From Granulicella aggregans (GTDB lineage: Bacteria; Acidobacteriota; Terriglobia; Terriglobales; Acidobacteriaceae), in contig NZ_JACHIP010000016.1 of NCBI RefSeq assembly GCF_014203275.1, positions 1 through 56,084 on the forward strand: a stretch of DNA of 56,084 nucleotides, written 5' to 3'. This document shows positions 7,685 to 13,597 of this stretch, piece after piece. Position 1 is the stretch's first letter. Each line of letters starts with the position of its first letter. The position numbers were made by a program, and so were the translations under genes. Under the pieces are notes generated by a model that saw nothing but the letters and a program-made list of their open reading frames with translations, ran no database searches and was not told where the DNA came from.

Positions 7685-8095
7685 CTAGGCTTCTTTCGTT
7701 GGCGCGACAGACTTAACGGCAGGCGCACGCTTAGCGGCGACGGCCTTCTTCGCCGGCGCGACGGTCTTACTCTGCTTCACCGCGATCTTCTTTGTAGCGG
7801 GCTTTGCGACGTTGCTGCTCTTCTTGAGCGCTGCCCAACGGGCCTTTTGTGCCGCCGCAATCCGCGCTTTGCCTTCAGCGCTCATGGTGGCTCTTACTTT
7901 CTTTGCCGGCGTTGAAGCGATGTTTTCAGGCTTCTTTGCGACTGATCCCTTGGGCCGACCGCGTCGCTTCCCGCTCGGCTTTGTTGTTGCGGTGATGGCT
8001 TGAGCGGCTACAGGGGCATCAGAGAGTAGGGCTCGAGCCTGTTGCAGTTGCGCGATCTGTGTATCGATGGCTTCTAATATCTCGTGTGTATTCAT
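7685..8095 (-). CDS. histone H1-like / AT-hook DNA-binding protein
   Basis: A 136-aa protein with a helical N-terminus (MNTHEILEAIDTQIAQLQQA) and then an AT-hook-like KRRGRPKGS near residue 43. A conserved acidobacterial motif (MSAEGKARIAAAQKARWAA) and a long Lys/Ala/Pro tail of histone H1 type follow. It would bind DNA through charge and AT-hook contacts and help compact the plasmid, or act as a plasmid-borne nucleoid protein. Its start has GAGG four to five bases upstream. It lies on the same strand as and downstream of ssb (190 bp), so both DNA-coating proteins may be co-expressed. Function is inferred from composition; I see no enzymatic motif. Confidence 0.75.
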   Translation of the reverse strand: MNTHEILEAIDTQIAQLQQARALLSDAPVAAQAITATTKPSGKRRGRPKGSVAKKPENIASTPAKKVRATMSAEGKARIAAAQKARWAALKKSSNVAKPATKKIAVKQSKTVAPAKKAVAAKRAPAVKSVAPTKEA

Positions 8096-8284
8096 TTCGC
8101 CTCGAGATAAGAATAACCGCAGAACAGACCTGGGAGTGGATGACTACAACGGAGCGTGGCGGACAGGGTTCGGCAAACTACTCGTGCAGGCCAAGTACAG
8201 AGTGAACGATCCAGAGACCAAGTCGTAAAGAATCGGGGGAGGGAAATGGGCGAAGCCAACCGGCTCCGCCCACATGGTCGACGA

Positions 8285-8752
8285 CTATTCGTCGTCGGCC
8301 CCGTCCGAAGGATCATCAGCGGCCTCAACTTTCGAGAGCCGCTTCATGCTGATGGCGTGGATCTCTGCGATTCGATGCTTGAACTTCGCTCCTTCGACTT
8401 CATCTTCGACTTCGCGATACCTGAGAATTCCTTCCAGAGTGATGAGCTGCCCCTGCTGGAGAGTCTTGGCGAACTTCGAGAGATTCCTCCAGGCATAGAC
8501 GCGATGCCATTCGGTGCGATTCTCGTAGTCGCCCTTGTCGTTCTTCCAGCTTTCCTGGGTAGCGATGTTGAGGATGACGTACTCGTTCTTGTTCTGAGCG
8601 GTTTTGGCTTCTGCGTTCTGTCCGAGGCGGCCGATGAGGATGACTTTGTTGATTATGTGGAATTGGGGCGGTTTAGCCAGCGCGATTTGCCGCGCCGCCC
8701 CCGGTCTCCAAGCGCCCGATACCGCGAGTGCAACGATGGGTTGGGTCAGCAT
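8285..8752 (-). CDS. ssb: single-stranded DNA-binding protein with replaced N-terminus
   Basis: From residue 35 this is an OB-fold SSB: NKVILIGRLGQNAEAKTAQN, then FVILNIATQESW-like strands and RTEWHRVYAWRNLSKFA, the usual SSB core. It would coat ssDNA in replication. The last residues are acidic (DDPSDGADDE) but lack the canonical terminal Phe used to recruit partners. The first 34 residues are not SSB. They are translated from the 92-bp inverted repeat of the element inserted at 8653-12157, which enters at codon 4. The original ATG and its GGAG are now 3.5 kb away at 12167-12179. The frame from ATG 8752 has only a weak GCGAG before it, so expression of the fusion is uncertain. Confidence 0.85.
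   Translation of the reverse strand: MLTQPIVALAVSGAWRPGAARQIALAKPPQFHIINKVILIGRLGQNAEAKTAQNKNEYVILNIATQESWKNDKGDYENRTEWHRVYAWRNLSKFAKTLQQGQLITLEGILRYREVEDEVEGAKFKHRIAEIHAISMKRLSKVEAADDPSDGADDE
8653..8744 (+). repeat. left inverted repeat of the ssb element
   Basis: Ninety-two bases, starting TTATGTGGAATTGGGGCGG and ending GATGGGTTGG, match the reverse of 12065-12157 except for one missing T in a T-run (three here, four at the right) and one C/T change. It abuts the stop codon of the large recombinase and supplies codons 3-33 of the present ssb reading frame. Confidence 0.92.
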
Positions 8753-10983
8753 TGTTTCTCGCTTTCATTTGAGGGCAGGGACTGCGCCGGTGCGATTTGC
8801 AGAAGACGGTCTGGAGTCGGCACATCTTGAAGGTTTGCGATGAGCTTTTCGTAAGCTGCCAGACCGTCCTCGACCGCCGCCAGCTCGGGTTCCGATAGCG
8901 GGATCTCTTGTCGCATGCGCAGCAGATTGGTCTTGGCTTCAAGCATTTGCGCGCGCGTGGATTCTTTCGCCACATAGAACGAACACTGGGCACAGGCCAT
9001 GCGATGAAGGCATTGATCGAAGAAGTCGTACGTGCAGTATCCGTGCCCGAGATCGAAGAACTTCCACGACTCCTGGGCCGCCAGTCCTTTGCGCACTACA
9101 TCCTGATCGATCAGCACTTCGATCGCGCGGATGTTTCGCTCGAAGTAGCCTGCCTTTTCGTACGACTTGGTCAGCTTCGACGGATTCAGCTTTGCATAGT
9201 GTTGCGTGGTAGACGGGTTCTTATGCCCCAGCCATGCCTGGACCTCGAACAGCGACATTGGTTCACGCGCATTGAAGAGTTGCGTGGCGATGGTGCTGCG
9301 CGCGCGATGGCTGGTGATGCGGCCACGGAGATCTTTATTTGGGATTCCCGCCTTGGCGCACAGCGCGGGGATCAGTACCTTGTTGAGGTAGTTATAGCCG
9401 AGCGCTTTGGATCGATACGCGAGCAGGTATTCGACCAACTCGCCCGTCTTCAGGTCGATAAGTTTCATCTGTGAGGGCCGCTCCTTTTCCCAGGCCTCGA
9501 TGACTTGGCCCACGACCGTATCGACAGGCTTTGAGAACGCCGTGCTCGTCTTGTTGACCGGGACCGACAGCAGACAGACGCGTTCGTCCGGAGCCTTCTC
9601 TTGCCCGCTCTCCTGCCAACGGATACAGCCCAGTCGAAGTCTGCGGATTTCGTCCCAGCGCAGTCCAGCGAAGAGCCATGTCACCGATAACGCTTTCACC
9701 AACGGCAGAGGATAGTAGTGAGTTCCATTGCTCGCCGTGGATCCCTGAGAAGACAGGTCGGCTGCCGTGATGTTCAACCCGGCCCAGATCAGCTTGGCCC
9801 ATACGTCGTCCGCCAGAACACGGGGATCGCTGCCTATGAGCGCACGTAGAGATCGCGGAACACGGAACGCGACATGGGGATCGAAAGACCGCGGGATGAT
9901 CTCCCAGTGCTGCAGATCGCGGAAGAAGGTTCGTAGCGAATAGAGGATGTCGACCTTGCTGTTCGCCTGCATGGGCTTGCCGGAGTTAGGAAAGCGGCTC
10001 GCCGTTGTGCTGAGCGACCATTCGCAGCACTTCAGATTCACAGACATCGCCACAGCTTCGGACGCTACGGTACGATTCCACTGCACCGGGCTCTCGATAT
10101 GGGGACGCGTCGCCTGGAGCCAACGGCCTACCGTCAGAAGTCGGTAGTACATGCGAAGCCGACTGCGTGGTGCCAGTGTCGATGTGTCGTGCCAGTACCG
10201 CGTCAGACGGCCCCATTCCTGTGGAACATCGGCAACGAGTACCTCTTGCGCGCCGTCTATCATCTTCGGCTGTAAACCGAGCCGGCGTACAGGCTCGTCG
10301 ATGATTCCCTCCGATGCCAGCAGGCGAGAGAACGCGATCACGCAGTTTTCCAACGCAATCGTGCCGCTTCGCTCTTGCACCTGGAGCAGAGATACCTCGG
10401 TGATGTCTTCCATGCGTGGTGATCGTGCGATCAGCAGCAACTGGGCCAGTGTCAAGGGCATCAACCGCAGCGTGCGCGCGCGATACCCCAGTTCGCGCAG
10501 TCTGGCCTTGATCTTTCGCTCAGTTGCCGCGAGCATCTTGAACCCGAAGACCCGGCGCGCCAGACAGGAGAAGACATGCCGCCGTTTGGGGAAGCTGGCA
10601 AGCGTATCAAAACCCCGGAGCAGATAGGCCGTCGCAATGATGCGATTGCCGTCATAACGACGACACTCGACAAGCTCCATCCACTCTTCATCCGTCCATG
10701 CCCACAGAGCACGGTCACGGCGCCCCATCTCTTCCAGCAGATAAAAGACCAGGGAGCGGCGTTTCGGCCCCTTGAACTCGATGTGGTCGAAGACATCGTG
10801 CAAGGGACGCGCGAGTCGATGTACAGGATCGAGCGATGGCTGCCGAGTCTTACTCGTCTTGATCCGCGACGGCAACTCTATCGCGAGGAATCGGCGCTCC
10901 GTCGCAGTCAGGGTGTGCTCGCGATCATATGCCGCTGCATCGACCGGCCATATCCATGTATCTGTTGTTGTGGGTGCGATCAT
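8746..10983 (-). CDS. large tyrosine recombinase, Tn554 TnpB-like
   Basis: A 745-aa recombinase. The N-terminal 350 residues are helical and unique. The catalytic domain in the second half has GLRWDEIRRLRLG (Arg), TSHRARSTIATQLF (the His-x-x-Arg box), WLGHKNPSTTQHYAK (His and nucleophile Tyr). A Cys/His-rich tail (GHGYCTYDFF, then HRMACAQCSFY) follows, as in TnpB-type proteins and possibly metal-binding. Its start overlaps the stop of the smaller recombinase (ATGA), so the two are translated together. The stop is two bases from the left inverted repeat. Both genes would be needed for strand exchange of the element. No tnpC-like third gene is present. Confidence 0.88.
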   Translation of the reverse strand: MIAPTTTDTWIWPVDAAAYDREHTLTATERRFLAIELPSRIKTSKTRQPSLDPVHRLARPLHDVFDHIEFKGPKRRSLVFYLLEEMGRRDRALWAWTDEEWMELVECRRYDGNRIIATAYLLRGFDTLASFPKRRHVFSCLARRVFGFKMLAATERKIKARLRELGYRARTLRLMPLTLAQLLLIARSPRMEDITEVSLLQVQERSGTIALENCVIAFSRLLASEGIIDEPVRRLGLQPKMIDGAQEVLVADVPQEWGRLTRYWHDTSTLAPRSRLRMYYRLLTVGRWLQATRPHIESPVQWNRTVASEAVAMSVNLKCCEWSLSTTASRFPNSGKPMQANSKVDILYSLRTFFRDLQHWEIIPRSFDPHVAFRVPRSLRALIGSDPRVLADDVWAKLIWAGLNITAADLSSQGSTASNGTHYYPLPLVKALSVTWLFAGLRWDEIRRLRLGCIRWQESGQEKAPDERVCLLSVPVNKTSTAFSKPVDTVVGQVIEAWEKERPSQMKLIDLKTGELVEYLLAYRSKALGYNYLNKVLIPALCAKAGIPNKDLRGRITSHRARSTIATQLFNAREPMSLFEVQAWLGHKNPSTTQHYAKLNPSKLTKSYEKAGYFERNIRAIEVLIDQDVVRKGLAAQESWKFFDLGHGYCTYDFFDQCLHRMACAQCSFYVAKESTRAQMLEAKTNLLRMRQEIPLSEPELAAVEDGLAAYEKLIANLQDVPTPDRLLQIAPAQSLPSNESEKQC

Positions 10984-12002
10984 TGAAAAAGCCTCCCCAT
11001 CGTTTCCAGCCGCTGTTTATGAAGCTGCGTCATTGTGGCGTTGAACTTGGCCGCCAGATCGCGAGCGCTAAGATGCACATAGATCATGGTGGTCTCTATG
11101 CTGCGATGGCCCGCGAAGATCGCGATTTCATGGATGTCCCAGTCGGCTCGCGCGAGATCGGTCAGGCACAGATGCCGGAGTGTATGAGGCGTGAAGCCAG
11201 CAGCCCCGGCTCGTTTTGCGATACCGTTGACGATCTTGGACCATGTCCAGATCGAGACGGGCTCGGCACGGTTGCGAGGCGACTGCGACAGGAACAGCCG
11301 CCCGCGCTCGCGACTCAGAGTCCGCCGGTGCTCCAGATACTGGCCATACAGTTCGTCCGTCGTCACCGAGTAAGGCAGAACACGCGCCCTGCGATTCTTG
11401 GTGGTCTCGGCGCGAACACGGATCGTGCGTCGCGACGGATCGATGTCGCGCGTTTCAAGGAGACACAACTCTTCCCGACGAAGCCCCGCGTCGTAACTCA
11501 TCGCCAGCATCAGGCGATTGCGAATAGGCTCCTTCGCGGCCTCGCTGAGAACACGGCACCATTCTTCCTCGGTCGGGATCGACGGTAGCTTATGCTCGCG
11601 TCTCACCAGTGACCGTGACGAACGGCCTACACCCTGGCGGTACGGGTTTCTTGTACAGCGCCCCTCTTCCACTAAGAAGTCATAGAACATCCGCAGTGCC
11701 GCCAGATGCTGCTGGATCGTCGCATTCGCCATGCGAATGACCGGCTCTTCCGGCGTTGCGGACGGCTTCACCAGGTCGCGTAGATAGGCCCCGACGGTCT
11801 CCTGCCCGATCGCGTGCGGTTGCTTATCGCACTTGCTCAGGAATCGCAGGTATCGCTCCAGGTTGCGGCCATAAGCGTCCAGCGTGTTGAGGGCCAGTCC
11901 ACGGCATGCCTGAAAGCCAAGCCATGCGCGCGCATCATTCTGACCGGCCACAAGGGGAACGCGATCCCACTGAATTTCACTGATGAGTTCGTTGGACTTC
12001 AC
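10980..12002 (-). CDS. tyrosine recombinase, Tn554 TnpA-like
   Basis: This is the first gene of the element and encodes 340 aa from GTG 12002, chosen because GAGGAG lies nine to ten bases upstream. The core-binding domain starts at GLALNTLDAYGRNLERYLRF. Catalytic residues appear in YDAGLRREELCLLE (Arg), the PHTLRHLCLTDLA box (His-Leu-Arg-His), IFAGHRSIETTMIYVHLS (His and Tyr). It overlaps the large recombinase by four bases. The frame is also open 55 codons further upstream to ATG 12167, which is the original start codon of ssb with its own GGAG. From there a fused product could be read through the right inverted repeat, giving the recombinase the host gene's expression signals. Confidence 0.9.
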   Translation of the reverse strand: MKSNELISEIQWDRVPLVAGQNDARAWLGFQACRGLALNTLDAYGRNLERYLRFLSKCDKQPHAIGQETVGAYLRDLVKPSATPEEPVIRMANATIQQHLAALRMFYDFLVEEGRCTRNPYRQGVGRSSRSLVRREHKLPSIPTEEEWCRVLSEAAKEPIRNRLMLAMSYDAGLRREELCLLETRDIDPSRRTIRVRAETTKNRRARVLPYSVTTDELYGQYLEHRRTLSRERGRLFLSQSPRNRAEPVSIWTWSKIVNGIAKRAGAAGFTPHTLRHLCLTDLARADWDIHEIAIFAGHRSIETTMIYVHLSARDLAAKFNATMTQLHKQRLETMGRLFQ

Positions 12003-12064
12003 TCGGTTCTTCTCCTCGGCGTGACTTGCCGACCGGGTGCGCCTGCTCGGCCACTCGTCGGCAG

Positions 12065-12157
12065 CCAACCCATCGTTGCACTCGCGGTATCGGGCGCTTG
12101 GAGACCGGGGGCGGCGCGGCAAATCGCACTGGCTAAAACCGCCCCAATTCCACATAA
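12065..12157 (-). repeat. right inverted repeat of the ssb element
   Basis: Ninety-three bases, inverse of 8653-8744. The outer end is TTATGTGG on the minus strand. Its extra T in the T-run puts it in a different reading frame from the left copy. In the recombinase direction it is open without a stop and continuous with both the ssb start codon and the recombinase. Confidence 0.92.
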
Positions 12158-12164
12158 CTAATAA

Positions 12165-12179
12165 CATGGTGTTTGGCTC
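12165..12179 (-). promoter_or_regulatory. original ssb ribosome-binding site and start codon
   Basis: On the minus strand GGAG (12179-12176) precedes ATG (12167-12165) by nine bases. The following codons TTA TTA G join the TC AAC AAA GTC left of the element to restore an SSB start, MLLVNKV. Today this ATG leads into the element's first recombinase. Confidence 0.75.
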
Positions 12180-12539
12180 CGTTTCTTTCTGGTTTGTCCG
12201 CTGTCTGCGGTACATGCTTGCCCAACGGGTGTGCCGTCGCGACCCACTCCCTCGGCGACTGAAAGGGTTCTGCGGAAGGGGACCACAGCTTGCCTGGGGG
12301 CAGGAGTCCGCACCTCGAAGAGGCGCGTAGCGGAATCTTGGAAGGAGAGCGTGCGTCCGAAGGGCGTGGGTGTCTTGAGCGCGGCACGCTGAACGCAGAC
12401 AGAAAGGTAAACCGGAAGGGAGCTACCCTGTTCAACTGTCCTGCTTCATGGCGCGAGTAGCAGCAGCCTACTCAGAACTAGAACAGTCAACTCAACCGCT
12501 TCAGGGAATGGAAGGCAAGGGCACTCAAAGAACCCATGG
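12180..12539. other. gene-free stretch upstream of the original ssb start
   Basis: About 360 bp without a recognisable gene. It should hold the ssb promoter on the minus strand. The open frames here are GC-rich, Pro/Ser/Arg-rich and unlike any protein I know. CAGAACTAGAACAGTCAACT near 12471-12490 is AT-richer, but no paired promoter boxes or long inverted repeats stand out. Confidence 0.4.
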
Positions 12540-13186
12540 CTAACGTAATGCCCAGTCTCTCGCCTTCGTCATAGTTCTCCGGATGTAGGAAGCTCGCTTG
12601 GAAGGACTGGGATCGCGCGAGAGGTAGTCGTCCTCAAGGGCAAGTGCAATCCGAGCTTCATCCATGCCATTGGCGTAAGCGGCGACACAGAAGGCGATGT
12701 CGGCGGCGGCGGGACGGTCGTTGTACTTGCTGGATGTCCTGAACCGTTCGAGGGACAGACTGGAGAACCTCGTCCCCCTTCGGGGAGAAAGAGAGGCCCG
12801 CAGGCGTCTTGCTTCACGCTGTTGCTCGCGATCTTCGTGCAGCTTCGCAATTTCCTGCACGAAAGTGTCGGCCATCGGATACTGCTCGCCGCTACAGCTC
12901 TTAAGACGGACGAAGGGAAAGAGGCCATCAGGTCTGCGGTACTTGGGCTTGCAGTTTGTAAAACCGGGCAGTCGTCCGAACCGTCTCCAGGCCGCCGCGC
13001 TCAGGTCAGCGCGTACCGTGCCGCCAAGGTCTGTGATGCGATGGTTCCCAGAAGCTTCGGGAGAGTTGCCGGGTGCTTGAGCCACGCCTGGAAGTTGCCG
13101 GCACTGGTCTCGACGACGGCGCACGGAGTGATAGCCGTTTATCGTGAAACCGCTGGTAATGGGCCGTAGATCAAGTAAGTTGCCAT
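12540..13186 (-). pseudogene. RepB-like DNA primase remnant
   Basis: The frame from ATG 13186 (AGGAGAG upstream) reads MATYLIYGPLPAVSR and stops at once. Beyond it, TSAGNFQAWLKHPATLPKLL and ASQTLAARYALT belong to a plasmid DNA-primase domain of RepB type and end at a TGA. A shift of one base then continues with ADLSAAAWRRFGRLPGFTN and KPKYRRPDGLFPFVRL to a clean helical C-terminus at 12540. The N-terminal two thirds of the primase are missing and the rest is frameshifted. The piece beginning MADTFVQEIAKLHEDREQQ to the end is the best preserved part. Its place next to ssb suggests an old replication or conjugation module. Confidence 0.65.
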
Positions 13187-13193
13187 TATTTCT

Positions 13194-13250
13194 CTCCTAT
13201 TGACATCCTGTAGGAGTCGCGCCCATACTCCTATCGGATGTCAATAGGAG
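13194..13250 (+). promoter_or_regulatory. nested palindrome, probable PadR operator and promoter
   Basis: CTCCTATTGACATCC (13194-13208) is matched in reverse by GGATGTCAATAGGAG (13236-13250). Inside it, TAGGAGT (13211-13217) faces ACTCCTA (13227-13233). TTGACA at 13200-13205 with CATACT about 18 bases later gives a fair promoter, so a protein bound to this palindrome would block transcription. PadR proteins commonly repress their own operon this way. The far end doubles as the ribosome-binding site of the gene. Confidence 0.7.
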
Positions 13251-13255
13251 CGACC

Positions 13256-13588
13256 GTGGGAGAAGGGCAGACACATCTGTTGCAGGGCACGCTCGATCTG
13301 CTGATCTTGAAAGCGATTGGAGATAGCGAGTTTCACGGGCTGGGGCTCTCAAGGCGGATTGAGCAAATCACGCAAGGCACGTTCTGTGTGAAGCCGGGAT
13401 CTCTATTTCCAGCGCTGCACCGCATGGAAGAGGCAGGATGGTTGACGTCATTCTGGGGTAATTCCGAAAACAACCGTCGAGCGAAGTTCTATCGGCGAAC
13501 AAAAGCAGGGCATCGCCAGCTCGGTACTGAAACCGAAGAATGGACGACGATTGCGCAAGCCATTGCGAGCGCACTGAAATCAACATAG
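13256..13588 (+). CDS. PadR-family transcriptional regulator
   Basis: A 110-aa winged-helix regulator: LLQGTLDLLILKAIGD, then GLGLSRRIEQIT, the wing-region GSLFPALHRMEEAGWL and NNRRAKFYRRTKAGHRQL are the classic PadR blocks. I start at GTG 13256 because TAGGAG lies five bases upstream. The ATG at 13238 would sit inside the palindrome with no ribosome-binding site. It is followed by nine bases and then the large ADOP permease, the usual acidobacterial pairing. It most likely represses this operon through the palindrome at 13194-13250. The inducing signal is unknown. Confidence 0.9.
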   Translation: MGEGQTHLLQGTLDLLILKAIGDSEFHGLGLSRRIEQITQGTFCVKPGSLFPALHRMEEAGWLTSFWGNSENNRRAKFYRRTKAGHRQLGTETEEWTTIAQAIASALKST

Positions 13589-13597
13589 GGGCAAGCG

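Larger units (their letters stand above)
8653..12157 (-). mobile_element. two-recombinase element inserted in ssb, 92-bp inverted repeats
   Basis: A 3.5-kb unit bounded by near-identical inverted repeats (8653-8744 and 12065-12157) carries only two tyrosine recombinase genes that overlap by ATGA. The outermost bases are TTATGTGG / CCACATAA. Removing it joins the flanks into an ssb gene that starts MLLVNKVILIG with a GGAG ribosome-binding site, so the insertion site is known to the base, apart from any short duplication. The gene pair resembles TnpA and TnpB of Tn554 without a TnpC, and recalls the three-recombinase RIT elements, but it has one gene fewer. I know of no named family with this exact layout. 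Confidence 0.85.

Noticed and set aside
12037..12435. Open frames on both strands around the right inverted repeat, 97-100 codons
   Set aside because: They are translations of the repeat and flanking DNA in unlikely frames; apart from the in-frame extension of the recombinase none has support.
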